Of a DNA stretch of 64,000 nt, positions 37,535 through 46,526 are shown in pieces. Location of the stretch: the NCBI RefSeq assembly GCF_019061145.1, contig NZ_JAHQZS010000005.1:310001-374000 (forward strand). The letters are read 5' to 3'. How positions within the stretch are numbered: the stretch's first letter is position 1; each line of letters begins with the position of its first letter. The DNA comes from Anianabacter salinae (lineage in GTDB: Bacteria; Pseudomonadota; Alphaproteobacteria; Rhodobacterales; Rhodobacteraceae). A program made the translations under genes and the position numbers. The notes under the pieces are model-generated. The model saw nothing but the letters and a program-made list of their open reading frames with translations, did not search any database and was not told where the DNA came from.

Positions 37535-38185
37535 TCAGAAATACGTCCGCGCGTGGGCGCGGTCGGCGGCGTCCAGATGCGGCGTCGCGTTGAACCCGGC
37601 TAGCACATTGCCCTGCGGCATCACCAGAACCCGGTGGATCGAGGTGTTGCGGATCGGGACAAGGATGCTGGCCATCCGGGCGGGATCAAGGTTCAGAAGA
37701 TGTCGGACCATCATGCCGATCACGCCGCCAGAGGTGACGCACAGAACCCGCTGTCCTGGCTGCGTGGCAAGCGCCAGCACCTCGGCGATGCGGGCCTCGA
37801 AGGCGGCGAAGCTTTCGTTGCCCTGTATTTCGGCGCGGTGCCACGCCTCCATCACGTCGCGGATATGCTTGGCGAAATCCTCGGTCGCGGGGGGGGCGTT
37901 GCCGTTGCGCTCGGCATGGGCGCGGCTGAGGTTGAAGTAGTCCAGCTCGTTCAGACGGGCGTCTTCGGTGGCATCGCTGCCCATGCCGCCCATACCTGCG
38001 GCGGTCTCGCGGTGGCGGCGCAGCGTGCCGGTCAGGACGGTGTCGAAACCCGTCTCATGGGTGCGCAGCCAGTCTCCGACCCAGGCTGCCTGCCGGTGCC
38101 CCAGATCGGACAGCCGGTCATAGCCCTCTTCGTCGCTCGCAAGGGAATTGGCTTGCCCGTGGCGCACCAGAACGATCTCACCCAC
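37535..38185 (-). CDS. histidine phosphatase-family protein
   Basis: A 216-residue phosphoglycerate-mutase-like enzyme. The catalytic RHG motif is in [18 protein letters not shown] and a second histidine is in [11 protein letters not shown] (replaced by Gly-Gly near the usual GGxxR/GHG position, which I note as odd). The GTG at 38185 has GGAGG five bases upstream, a clear ribosome site. It heads the operon with the two saccharopine dehydrogenase genes. Substrate is unknown. Confidence 0.85.
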   Translation of the reverse strand: MGEIVLVRHGQANSLASDEEGYDRLSDLGHRQAAWVGDWLRTHETGFDTVLTGTLRRHRETAAGMGGMGSDATEDARLNELDYFNLSRAHAERNGNAPPATEDFAKHIRDVMEAWHRAEIQGNESFAAFEARIAEVLALATQPGQRVLCVTSGGVIGMMVRHLLNLDPARMASILVPIRNTSIHRVLVMPQGNVLAGFNATPHLDAADRAHARTYF

Positions 38186-38267
38186 TGTCGCCTCCGTTTC
38201 TTGGGATGGCTCCGGTCTTCTGCTATCCCGGTGCCAAGAACAACCCGAAAGCCCCGAAAGGATCGCC

Positions 38268-39467
38268 ATGCTTCCCGTCCAGCCCGACCGCTTCCTTGCC
38301 GATCTTCACGCGCTGCGCGGGTTCGGCGCATCGGGCGTCGGCAAGGGAGTGATCCGGCCCGCCTTCAGCGACGCGGACATCGCCGCGCGCGACTGGCTGG
38401 CGGGCAGGATGGAGGCGGCCGGTCTGTCCCCGGTGTTCGATCCCGTGGGCAACCTGTTCGGATTGGCAGGCGGCAAGAGCCTGCTGATGGGCTCGCACAG
38501 CGACAGCCAGCCCGAGGGCGGCTGGCTGGACGGCGCGCTGGGCGTGATCGCGGCGCTTGAGGTCGCGCGCGCGGCACAAGAGGCAGGCGGCCCGCCCGTC
38601 AGCGTAGTGTCGTTTCAGGACGAGGAAGGGCGGTTCGGCATCACGACCGGCAGCGCGATCTGGTCGGGCGACCTGCCCCTGTCCGAGGCCGACACGCTGA
38701 CCGACGCGGGCGGCATGACCTTTGCCGAGGCGCGGGCGGCCATGGCGGCGCGCGCGGGCGACTGGGTGGCGCCGGGCCGCTTCACCGGCTTCATCGAAAT
38801 GCACATCGAACAGGGGCCCTGGCTCGAAAGCGCGGGGGAACAGGTGGGCGTGGTGACCGACATCGTCGGCATCCGCGACATGCGGATCGCGCTGGAGGGT
38901 CAGCAGAACCACGCGGGCACCACGCCGATGCATCTGCGCCGCGACGCGTTCCAGGGGCTGTCCGACCTGAACACGCGGCTGAACGCCCGGTTCGCCGACA
39001 TGGTGGGCGATGCCACGGTCTGGACCATCGGGCATGTCGCGGTGTCGCCCAATGCGTCGTCCATCGTGCCGGGGCGGGTGACGTTCTCGATGCAGTGGCG
39101 CGATGGCAGCGCCGACCGGCTGGACCGGATGGAGGCAGCGATCCGCGAAACGGCAGCCGAGGTTGCCGCCGCGCGCGGGCTGACGCTGGACTTCGGCGCG
39201 ATGCGGGCGCTTGCGCCGACGCGGATGGACGACCGGCTTGTCGCCGCGCTGTCAGAGGGGGCAGAGGCCACCGCACCCGGCAAATGGCGCAAGATGCCGT
39301 CTGGCGCGCTGCACGATGCCGCCTGCCTGTCGCGGCTGATGCCAGCGGCGATGCTGTTCGTGCCGTCCATCGGCGGGATCAGCCACGACTTTGCCGAAGA
39401 CACCGCCGAGGCCGATCTGGTGGCGGGACTGAACGTGCTGGCGCGGGCGGTGGCGCAGCTTGCCTAA
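38268..39467 (+). CDS. hydantoinase/carbamoylase-family amidase
   Basis: A 399-residue zinc hydrolase of the M20-like amidase group (N-carbamoyl-L-amino-acid hydrolase, beta-ureidopropionase or allantoate amidohydrolase). Metal residues lie in [19 protein letters not shown] and in the glutamate pair of [20 protein letters not shown] and [13 protein letters not shown] are typical of the dimerisation and substrate region. It diverges from the phosphatase/saccharopine operon. Which N-carbamoyl compound is used is unknown. Confidence 0.92.
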   Translation: MLPVQPDRFLADLHALRGFGASGVGKGVIRPAFSDADIAARDWLAGRMEAAGLSPVFDPVGNLFGLAGGKSLLMGSHSDSQPEGGWLDGALGVIAALEVARAAQEAGGPPVSVVSFQDEEGRFGITTGSAIWSGDLPLSEADTLTDAGGMTFAEARAAMAARAGDWVAPGRFTGFIEMHIEQGPWLESAGEQVGVVTDIVGIRDMRIALEGQQNHAGTTPMHLRRDAFQGLSDLNTRLNARFADMVGDATVWTIGHVAVSPNASSIVPGRVTFSMQWRDGSADRLDRMEAAIRETAAEVAAARGLTLDFGAMRALAPTRMDDRLVAALSEGAEATAPGKWRKMPSGALHDAACLSRLMPAAMLFVPSIGGISHDFAEDTAEADLVAGLNVLARAVAQLA

Positions 39468-39628
39468 TAGAGGTGCAGCGCGCCCTTGATCAGGGGAAGA
39501 ACGCTTGCCGCGACGAGTCCGACGGTGGCGCCGACAGCCAGCCGGATCGGCAGACGCGGCACACGCGGGGCGGCTGCGCCAAGGCAGGCGCACACGATGG
39601 CGTAGAAGGCGAGAGTCACCGGATCCAT
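39464..39628 (-). CDS. 54-residue membrane protein, function unknown
   Basis: A short open frame with two hydrophobic stretches ([18 protein letters not shown] and [18 protein letters not shown]) divided by a basic turn (RVPRLPIR). It overlaps the upstream amidase gene tail to tail by four bases. There is no strong ribosome site, so the call is moderate. It lies between the amidase and the CoA-ligase/liv operon and faces away from both. Confidence 0.5.
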   Translation of the reverse strand: MDPVTLAFYAIVCACLGAAAPRVPRLPIRLAVGATVGLVAASVLPLIKGALHLY

Positions 39629-39817
39629 GGTGTTTACGCTATCACATCGAAAGGTGATCGCGAGGTACAAATGGGGGGGTTGACCGCGACTGGCAATTCG
39701 TGACGATAGCGAAAGTTGCGCGCGAATGACCGTTGGGAGGCGGATCGTTGCGCGCAAGGCTGAGAGCTGCGCAAAGCGGCCCGGTCGCCGGGAAACCGGC
39801 CCAGGGAGGAGAGAAAC

Positions 39818-41797
39818 GTGGTTCATGTATCGGGCGCTACAGGCGCGCTGGTTTCCATACCCGCATTGCTGCGTCGCAATGCGCGCGAGTACGGCAACCA
39901 GACTGCCTATCGGGAAAAGGAATTCGGGATCTGGCAAAGCTGGACCTGGGCCGAAACCGAGGCAGAGATCGACGCGATGGCGTCCGGTCTCATGGCGCTT
40001 GGGCTGGCACCCGGCGACTATGTCGCGATCATCGGTCGGAACCGTCCGGCGCTTTACTGGTCGATGGTCGCGGTGCAGATGGCCGGTGCGATCCCGGTGC
40101 CGCTGTACCAGGACGCGGTGGCCGACGAGATGGCCTATGTCCTTGACCACTGCGGCGCGCGCTTCGTCATCGCCGCCGATCAGGAACAGGTCGACAAGGT
40201 GATCGAGGTGCAGGACCGCGTCCATGGCATCGAACAGATCGTCTATCTCGATGCGCGGGGCCTGCGGAAATACGACCACGGCAAGCTGCACGCGCTGTCC
40301 GATGTCATCGCCGAGGGCCGCGCCGCGCATGAGCGGTTCGCCAAGGCTCTGGCCGGGATCGAAGCGTCGCTGGACTACGATTCCACCTGCGTGATGCTGT
40401 ATACCTCGGGCACGACGGGGCGACCCAAGGGCGTCGTGCTGTCGAACCGCAACATCATCGAAAGCGCGAAGAACTCGGTCGAATTCGACAAGCTGACCGT
40501 CGGCGAAGAGGTCCTGGCTTATCTGCCGATGGCCTGGGTCGGCGATTTCATCTTTTCCATCGGCCAGGCCTATTGGGCAGCGTTCTGCGTGAACTGCCCC
40601 GAAAGCCCCGACACCATGCTGACCGACCTGCGCGAGATCGGGCCGACCTACTTCTTCGCCCCGCCGCGCGTGTTCGAGTCGCAACTGACGACGGTGATGA
40701 TCCGGATGGAAGACGCCAGCCGTCTGAAGAAGGGGCTGTTCGACCGCTTCATGGCCGTGGCGAAACGGGTCGGGCCGGACATCCTCGACGGCAAGAGTGT
40801 CAGCGCCTGGGACCGGTTCCAGTATGGGCTTGGGAACATCCTGATCTACGGCCCGCTCAAGAACACCATGGGCATGAGCCGCATCCGAGTCGGCTATACT
40901 GCGGGCGAGGCGATCGGGCCCGAGATCTTCCAGTTCTATCGCTCGCTCGGGATCAACCTGAAGCAGCTTTACGGCCAGACCGAAGCGTCGGTGTTCATCA
41001 CCGTGCAGCCCGATGGCGAGGTGCGCGCCGACACCGTGGGAGTGCCCGCGCCCGGCACCGAGATCCGCATCGACGCCTCGGGAGAGGTGTTCTACCGCTC
41101 GCCGGGTGTGTTCGTGGAATACTACAAGAACCCCGAATCCACCGCCAAGACCAAGGACGCCGACGGCTGGGTCGCGACGGGCGACGCGGGCTTTATCGAG
41201 CCGGACACCGGGCACCTGCGGATCATCGACCGGGCCAAGGACGTGGCCAAGATGTCGGACGGCGCGCTGTTCGCGCCGAAGTATGTCGAGAACAAGCTCA
41301 AGTTCTATCCCAACATCCTGGAGGCCGTCGTGTTCGGCGCCGCCCGTGACCGCTGCTGCGCTTTCATCAACATCGACCTGAACGCGGTCGGAAGCTGGGC
41401 CGAGCGCAACAACATCGCCTATTCGTCGTATCAGGAACTCGCACAGCACCCGAGCGTCTACGAGATGATCCGCGAGCACGTCGAAGAGGTGAACCGGTCG
41501 GTCGCCGAGGACGAGATGCTGTCGGGCTGCCAGGTGCACCGCTTCCTGATCCTGCACAAGGAACTGGACGCGGACGACGGCGAGATGACCCGCACCCGCA
41601 AGGTGCGCCGCGCCGTGGTCGGCGAGAAGTTCGACGACCTGGTGACGGCACTCTATGACGGGTCGGACAGCGTTTATACCGAGACGGAAGTCACCTACGA
41701 GGACGGCCGCAAGGGCAAGATCAAGGCGACGCTGCGGGTGGCCGACGCCAAGGTCGTGCCCGTCGCGACGCGCCCCATCGCCGAGGCGGCGGAATGA
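39818..41797 (+). CDS. AMP-binding long-chain acyl-CoA synthetase-like protein
   Basis: A 659-residue adenylate-forming enzyme with the P-loop YTSGTTGRPKG (about residues 193-203), YGQTEASVF and GWVATGDAGFIE, then DRAKDVAKMSDG in the position of the C-terminal hinge. Its overall length and many sequence features match long-chain fatty-acid CoA synthetases, not small aromatic ones. The GTG start has GGGAGGAGAGAAAC. It heads a cluster with livG, livH, livM, a binding protein and livF, suggesting that it activates the imported acid. Substrate is unproven. Confidence 0.92.
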   Translation: MVHVSGATGALVSIPALLRRNAREYGNQTAYREKEFGIWQSWTWAETEAEIDAMASGLMALGLAPGDYVAIIGRNRPALYWSMVAVQMAGAIPVPLYQDAVADEMAYVLDHCGARFVIAADQEQVDKVIEVQDRVHGIEQIVYLDARGLRKYDHGKLHALSDVIAEGRAAHERFAKALAGIEASLDYDSTCVMLYTSGTTGRPKGVVLSNRNIIESAKNSVEFDKLTVGEEVLAYLPMAWVGDFIFSIGQAYWAAFCVNCPESPDTMLTDLREIGPTYFFAPPRVFESQLTTVMIRMEDASRLKKGLFDRFMAVAKRVGPDILDGKSVSAWDRFQYGLGNILIYGPLKNTMGMSRIRVGYTAGEAIGPEIFQFYRSLGINLKQLYGQTEASVFITVQPDGEVRADTVGVPAPGTEIRIDASGEVFYRSPGVFVEYYKNPESTAKTKDADGWVATGDAGFIEPDTGHLRIIDRAKDVAKMSDGALFAPKYVENKLKFYPNILEAVVFGAARDRCCAFINIDLNAVGSWAERNNIAYSSYQELAQHPSVYEMIREHVEEVNRSVAEDEMLSGCQVHRFLILHKELDADDGEMTRTRKVRRAVVGEKFDDLVTALYDGSDSVYTETEVTYEDGRKGKIKATLRVADAKVVPVATRPIAEAAE

Positions 41798-41904
41798 CGG
41801 TGCGCGGTCTGTCGTCCGGTCGCTCGCGCTGCGCGCATCGCCCCTCCCGCCATCCCGCAACGGGCCTTTGCCTGCGGGGCGCGCCCGGGTTCGGCGGCGC
41901 GATG

Positions 41905-41926
41905 GGTATTTGCGCCAACAAGAATG
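41905..41926 (+). repeat. intergenic motif copy, GGTATTTG-type
   Basis: GGTATTTGCGCCAACAAGAA continues TG. It shares the GTATTTG...CCA...AAGA pattern with copies at 22978-22998 (minus) and 46496-46517. It lies 22 bases upstream of the livG start codon. Confidence 0.55.
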
Positions 41927-41947
41927 CCGCAAGGAACGAGGGCTGCC

Positions 41948-42766
41948 ATGCTTGATGCCAGCGAAGGGTATGTGACGCCGGATGGCCGCCAGATCGGCGG
42001 CGTCATGATGGAGATGCGCAATATCACCCTGCGGTTCGGCGGGGTGGTTGCGATCAAGGATATCTCGTTCGACATCCGCGAGGGCGAGATCCGCGCGATC
42101 ATCGGGCCGAACGGCGCGGGCAAGTCGTCGATGCTGAACGTCATCTCGGGGTTCTACAATCCGCAGGAGGGCGAGGTCTGGTTTCGCGGCGCCAAGCGCC
42201 CGCCGATGAAGCCGTTCCAGGTAGCCCGCCAGGGCATCGCGCGCACCTTCCAGAACATCGCGCTGTTCGAGGGGATGACGGTGCTGGACAACGTCATGAC
42301 CGGGCGCTTGACGCAGATGCGCTCGAGCATCTGGGCGCAGGCGCTGTGGTGGGGCTCTGCCGAGCGCGAGGAGACCGAGAACCGCGCCCATGTCGAGCGG
42401 GTCATCGACTTTCTGGAGATCCAGAGCATCCGCAAGACCCCGGTGGGGCGCCTGCCTTACGGCCTGAAGAAGCGGGTCGAGTTGGCGCGCGCGCTGGCGG
42501 CGGAACCCAAGCTGTTGCTTCTGGACGAGCCGATGGCGGGCATGAACGTCGAGGAGAAAGAGGACATGAGCCGCTTCATCCTCGATGTGAACGACGAATT
42601 CGGCACCACCATCGCGCTGATCGAGCATGACATGGGCGTGGTGATGGACCTGTCCGACCGCGTGGTGGTGATGGATTACGGCAAGAAGATCGGCGACGGC
42701 ACGCCCGACGAGGTGCGCAAGAACCAGGCCGTGATCGACGCCTACCTGGGGGTGGCCCATGACTGA
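41948..42766 (+). CDS. livG: branched-chain-type ABC transporter ATP-binding protein LivG
   Basis: A 272-residue ATPase with Walker A GPNGAGKS, the LivG stretch IARTFQNIALFEGMTVLDNVM, and Walker B LLLDEPMAGMN followed by VEEKEDMSRFI. The signature loop is LPYGLKKRVELARAL, typical of LivG. Starts at 41948 with GAGGGCTGCC upstream. It belongs to a LIV-I type importer whose other subunits follow, but the neighbouring CoA ligases suggest a carboxylic acid and not an amino acid as substrate. Confidence 0.93.
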   Translation: MLDASEGYVTPDGRQIGGVMMEMRNITLRFGGVVAIKDISFDIREGEIRAIIGPNGAGKSSMLNVISGFYNPQEGEVWFRGAKRPPMKPFQVARQGIARTFQNIALFEGMTVLDNVMTGRLTQMRSSIWAQALWWGSAEREETENRAHVERVIDFLEIQSIRKTPVGRLPYGLKKRVELARALAAEPKLLLLDEPMAGMNVEEKEDMSRFILDVNDEFGTTIALIEHDMGVVMDLSDRVVVMDYGKKIGDGTPDEVRKNQAVIDAYLGVAHD

Positions 42767-42801
42767 CCGTCCCGCAGCGCGACCCGCAAAGGAGAGCCCA
42801 C

Positions 42802-43788
42802 ATGCCTGACCAGCTTCTGTTTGCCATCGAGGTGACGCTGAACGGCCTGATGGCCGGGGTGCTGTATGCGCTGGTGGCGCTGGGCTTCGTGCTGATCTTC
42901 AAGGCCTCGGGCATCTTCAACTATGCGCAAGGCGTGATGGCGCTGTTCGCGGCTCTGACGCTGGTGGGGATCATGGAGGGGCAGGTGCCGTTCAGCCACC
43001 TGATCAACGCCATATTCGGCACCGATGTGCATCACTTTGCCTGGGAGGTGCCCGCGCTGCTGGCGATCCTTCTGACGATGACCGTGATGGTGGCGCTGGC
43101 CTGGCTGGTGAACACGCTGATCTTTCGCCACCTTGTCGGGCAAGAGCCGATCATCCTGTTCATGGCGACCATTGGGCTGGCCTATTTCCTTGAGGGCTTT
43201 GGCGACATCATGTGGGGGTCGGACATCAAGACCCTCGACGTGGGCCTGCCGCAGGGTCTGAACGAGTCCATCGACGAATTCACCTTCAACCTGTTCGGCT
43301 ATGGCTTTTTCATCGACAACCTCGACATCGTGGCGACGATCATCGCGGCAATCCTTGTCGCGGCGCTGGTGGCGTTCTCGCAGTACACCAAGCAAGGCCG
43401 GGCCTTGCGCGCGGTGGCGGACGATCACCAGGCGGCGCTGTCGGTCGGCATCTCGCTGTCGTTCATCTGGGTGCTGGTCTGGTCGATCGCGGGCTTCGTC
43501 GCGCTGGTCGCGGGGATCATGTGGGGCGCGAAATCGGGCGTGCAGTTCTCGCTGTCGCTGATCGCGCTCAAGGCGCTGCCGGTGCTGATGCTGGGCGGCT
43601 TCACCTCGATCCCGGGCGCCATTGTCGGCGGGCTGATCATCGGGGTCGGCGAAAAGCTGTTCGAGTTCCTCGTCGGCCCGCTGGTCGGCGGCGCGACCGA
43701 GAACTGGTTCGCCTATGTGCTGGCGCTCATCTTCCTCGTGTTCCGGCCGCAGGGCCTGTTCGGCGAGAAGATCATCGAGAGGGTATGA
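42802..43788 (+). CDS. livH: branched-chain-type ABC transporter permease LivH
   Basis: A 328-residue permease with about eight membrane segments. LYALVALGFVLIFKASGIFNYAQGVMAL at the start and GRALRAVADDHQAALSVGI in the middle are LivH hallmarks, as is the C-terminal GLFGEKIIERV. AAAGGAGAGCCCAC precedes the ATG. It is followed four bases later by a small unrecognised membrane protein and then livM. Confidence 0.95.
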   Translation: MPDQLLFAIEVTLNGLMAGVLYALVALGFVLIFKASGIFNYAQGVMALFAALTLVGIMEGQVPFSHLINAIFGTDVHHFAWEVPALLAILLTMTVMVALAWLVNTLIFRHLVGQEPIILFMATIGLAYFLEGFGDIMWGSDIKTLDVGLPQGLNESIDEFTFNLFGYGFFIDNLDIVATIIAAILVAALVAFSQYTKQGRALRAVADDHQAALSVGISLSFIWVLVWSIAGFVALVAGIMWGAKSGVQFSLSLIALKALPVLMLGGFTSIPGAIVGGLIIGVGEKLFEFLVGPLVGGATENWFAYVLALIFLVFRPQGLFGEKIIERV

Positions 43789-43792
43789 CGCG

Positions 43793-43975
43793 ATGAAAAG
43801 CGCAGCCATCCTTTGCACGCTTGCCTGGTCGGCCTTCTGGGTCTTCGGGGGCATCGCGCTGCTGACACCGCCGGACGAGACGGTGACGCTGTTGACGGCC
43901 ACAATCGTTTCGGCGGCCGGACTCGTGGCGGGCGTCGTGCTGTATGTCGGAATTTCCAGAGCGGGAGGGGCCTGA
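43793..43975 (+). CDS. 60-residue membrane protein inside the liv operon, unrecognised
   Basis: The protein (60 residues) has two membrane spans, AAILCTLAWSAFWVFGGIALL and LTATIVSAAGLVAGVVLYVGI, joined by the polar turn TPPDETVTL. Both ends are coupled: it begins four bases after the livH stop and its TGA overlaps the livM ATG at 43975. That tight fit argues that it is a real gene and an accessory part of this transporter. No family comes to mind. LIV transporters are normally described without such a subunit. Confidence 0.8.
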   Translation: MKSAAILCTLAWSAFWVFGGIALLTPPDETVTLLTATIVSAAGLVAGVVLYVGISRAGGA

Positions 43976-45051
43976 TGCTGTATCGCGAGGCAGGCGATTT
44001 CAAGACGTCCTACAAGGACGACGCGCAGACCTTTCCGATCAAGTTCGACCGCTACCGCTACTACGCGGTGCTGCTGGTCGGGCTGGCCGTGGTGCCCTTC
44101 GTGATCAATGACTACTGGGTCAACGCGATCTTCCTGCCGTTCCTCATCTATTCGATCGCGGCCATCGGGTTGAACATCCTTGTGGGCTATTGCGGGCAGG
44201 TGTCGCTGGGCACGGGCGGTTTCATGGCTGTGGGCGCCTATGGGTGCTACAAGCTGATGACCGCCTTCCCCGAGGTGAACATCCTGTTCCACGTCATCGC
44301 GGCAGGCGGGATCACAGCGATTGTCGGCGTCCTGTTCGGCCTGCCGTCGCTGCGGATCAAGGGGTTCTACCTGGCGGTGGCGACACTTGCGGCGCAGTTC
44401 TTCCTGGTCTGGCTCTTCAACCGTGTGCCGTGGTTCTACAACTACTCGGCTTCGGGGCAGATCTCGGCGCCCGAGCGCACGCTGCTGGGGGTCAACATCA
44501 CCGGTCCGAACACCGAAGCCTGGGCAAGCTATCTGTTCTGCCTTGTCCTCGTGTTCTTCTGTGCCTGGGTCGCCCGGAACCTGACGCGCGGTTCGGTCGG
44601 GCGCAGGTGGATGGCGATCCGCGACATGGACATCGCCGCCGAGATCATCGGGGTGAACCCGCTTACGGCCAAGCTGTCGGCCTTCGCGGTGTCGTCGTTC
44701 TTTGTCGGCATCTCGGGCGCGCTGTTCTTTTCGGTCTATCTTGGCGCGGTCGAGGTCGGCGAAGCGTTCGGCATCCAGAAATCGTTCCTCGTGCTGTTCA
44801 TGATAATCATCGGCGGCCTTGGGTCGATCTTCGGCAGTTTTGCGGGCGCGGCTTTCATGGTGCTGATGCCGGTGTTGCTCAAGAACACGCTTGTGGGCAC
44901 GCTGGGATGGCCGACCGATCTGGCGGCGCATATCGAGTTCATGATCGTCGGCGGACTGATCGTGACGTTCCTGATCGCCGAGCCGCACGGGCTGGCGCAG
45001 CTGTGGCGGCTGACGAAGGAGAAACTGAGACTTTGGCCCTTCCCCTACTAG
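43975..45051 (+). CDS. livM: branched-chain-type ABC transporter permease LivM
   Basis: A 358-residue permease with about nine membrane segments and the LivM pattern: AIGLNILVGYCGQVSLGTGGFMAVGAY, then SLRIKGFYLAVATLAAQF, RDMDIAAEIIGVNPLTAKLSAFAVSSFFVGISGAL, and IIIGGLGSIFGSFAGAAFM. It is co-translated with the small upstream protein. Together with LivH it forms the transmembrane part of the importer. Confidence 0.95.
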   Translation: MLYREAGDFKTSYKDDAQTFPIKFDRYRYYAVLLVGLAVVPFVINDYWVNAIFLPFLIYSIAAIGLNILVGYCGQVSLGTGGFMAVGAYGCYKLMTAFPEVNILFHVIAAGGITAIVGVLFGLPSLRIKGFYLAVATLAAQFFLVWLFNRVPWFYNYSASGQISAPERTLLGVNITGPNTEAWASYLFCLVLVFFCAWVARNLTRGSVGRRWMAIRDMDIAAEIIGVNPLTAKLSAFAVSSFFVGISGALFFSVYLGAVEVGEAFGIQKSFLVLFMIIIGGLGSIFGSFAGAAFMVLMPVLLKNTLVGTLGWPTDLAAHIEFMIVGGLIVTFLIAEPHGLAQLWRLTKEKLRLWPFPY

Positions 45052-45098
45052 GAAAGGCCGCCTTGGGTTTCCGCGAGGAGGCGGGAATGAAGGCAAAG

Positions 45099-45118
45099 GC
45101 CCCGGCACACCCCGGGGC
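45099..45118 (+). other. GC hairpin between livM and the binding-protein gene
   Basis: GCCCCGG (45099-45105) and CCGGGGC (45112-45118) form a perfect stem with a six-base loop. No T tract follows. It may stabilise the upstream mRNA end or partially terminate, which would set different levels for permease and binding protein. It lies within a 24-codon open frame at 45087-45161. Confidence 0.5.
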
Positions 45119-45162
45119 GACTGTCACCTCCGCAGGACGGAGGGAAAATGGGAGGAAGTAGA

Positions 45163-46446
45163 ATGAAGTTCAAACTTGCAGCACTTGCGCTTGGCGCAGT
45201 GATGGCAGCGGCCCCGGCGCTTGCCGAACTGGTCGTCCCGTCGCTCAGCTATCGCACCGGGCCCTATGCAGCGAACGGTATTCCGTTCGCGGATGGCTAC
45301 CACGACTATTTCAAGCTGCTGAACGCCCGCGACGGCGGCATCGGCGGCGAGATGGTCCGGGTCATCGAATGCGAGACCGGCTATAACACCGAGAAGGGTG
45401 TGGAATGCTATGAATCGACCAAGGGCGAAGGGTCCCTGGTCTATGCACCGCTGTCCACCGGCATCACCTACCAGCTGATCCCGAAAGCGTCGGCGGACGG
45501 CATCCCGGTGCACTCGATGGGCTATGGCCGGACCTCGGCCAAGAACGGCGAAGTGTTCGAGTGGGTGTTCAACTACCCTGCGAACTACTGGGACGGCGCG
45601 TCGATCGCGGTCAAGCACCTTATCGACGAGAACGGCGGCAGCCTCGAGGGCAAGAAGATCGCGCTGGTCTATCACAACTCGGCCTATGGCAAGGAGCCGA
45701 TCCGCACGCTGGAAGAGCTTTCGGCCAAGCACGGCTTCGAGCTGGCGCTTCTGCCTGTTGACCATCCCGGCCAGGAGCAGAAATCGCAGTGGCTGCAGAT
45801 CCGCCGCGATCGTCCCGACTATGTCCTGATGTGGGGCTGGGGCGTCATGAACCAGGTCGCGATCCAGGAAGCATCGAACATACGTTTCCCGATGGAGAAC
45901 TTCATCGGCATCTGGTGGTCGGGTTCGGAAAACGACGTGATGCCGGTTGGCGCGGGCGCCGAGGGCTACAAGGCGCTGAACATGCACCTGCCGGGCGATG
46001 ACTTCCCGCTTTATGACGAGCTGAAGACGCATGTCTACGACGCGGGCAACGCCACCGGCGCCGGCGATCAGACCGGCTCGGTTCTCTACAACCGGGGTCT
46101 CTACAATGCGCTCATCATCTCGGAAGGCATCCGCAAGGCGCAGGAGATCCACGGCGTGACCGACATCACCCCGGCGCAGCTTCGCGACGGGTTCGAGCAG
46201 CTGACGATCTCTGAAGAGCGGATGACCGAGCTTGGTCTGCCGAACTTCGGCCCGGCGATCGAAGCGTCGTGCGAAAACCACGGCGGTCAGGGTCTGGGCA
46301 TCGTCCAGCAGTGGAACGCTGCGGATCAAAGCTGGGTGCAGATCACCGACTACATCGAATCCGACAAGGAGGTCATCAACGCCCTCGTGCAGGAAGATTC
46401 GTTGGCCTACGCACAGGAAAGCGGCATCGAGCTTCGTTGCCAGTGA
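45163..46446 (+). CDS. LIV-type periplasmic substrate-binding protein
   Basis: A 427-residue protein with a signal peptide (LAALALGAVMAAAPALAE) and a Leu/Ile/Val-type binding fold (LSYRTGPYAANGIPFADGYHDYFKLLNARDGG, then VALVYHNS-type beta strands). GGGAGGAAGTAGA precedes the ATG. It carries substrate to LivHM. It is larger than true LIV-binding proteins (about 345-370 residues), as is common for those binding organic acids. The ligand is unknown. Confidence 0.94.
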   Translation: MKFKLAALALGAVMAAAPALAELVVPSLSYRTGPYAANGIPFADGYHDYFKLLNARDGGIGGEMVRVIECETGYNTEKGVECYESTKGEGSLVYAPLSTGITYQLIPKASADGIPVHSMGYGRTSAKNGEVFEWVFNYPANYWDGASIAVKHLIDENGGSLEGKKIALVYHNSAYGKEPIRTLEELSAKHGFELALLPVDHPGQEQKSQWLQIRRDRPDYVLMWGWGVMNQVAIQEASNIRFPMENFIGIWWSGSENDVMPVGAGAEGYKALNMHLPGDDFPLYDELKTHVYDAGNATGAGDQTGSVLYNRGLYNALIISEGIRKAQEIHGVTDITPAQLRDGFEQLTISEERMTELGLPNFGPAIEASCENHGGQGLGIVQQWNAADQSWVQITDYIESDKEVINALVQEDSLAYAQESGIELRCQ

Positions 46447-46457
46447 TCCGATACGTT

Positions 46458-46489
46458 CCGGCCGCCGCACCCGCGGCGGCCGGGATTTC
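46458..46489 (+). terminator. strong hairpin after the binding-protein gene
   Basis: CCGGCCGCCG (46458-46467) and CGGCGGCCGG (46474-46483) form a perfect 10-bp stem with a six-base loop, followed by GATTTC. It lies 12 bases after the stop codon and may reduce transcription of livF relative to the binding protein. Confidence 0.65.
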
Positions 46490-46495
46490 AGGATG

Positions 46496-46517
46496 AGTAT
46501 TTGAACCACGAAGAAAG
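46496..46517 (+). repeat. intergenic motif copy, AGTATTTG-type
   Basis: AGTATTTGAACCACGAAGAA followed by AG, 10 bases before the livF ATG at 46527. Same pattern as copies at 22978-22998 and 41905-41926. Confidence 0.55.
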
Positions 46518-46526
46518 CCCAAGCAG

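Noticed and set aside
39464..42760. An 1098-codon open frame on the minus strand
   Set aside because: It is the antisense shadow of the acyl-CoA synthetase and livG, caused by high GC and few stop codons. Only the last 55 codons (39464-39628) look like a protein.
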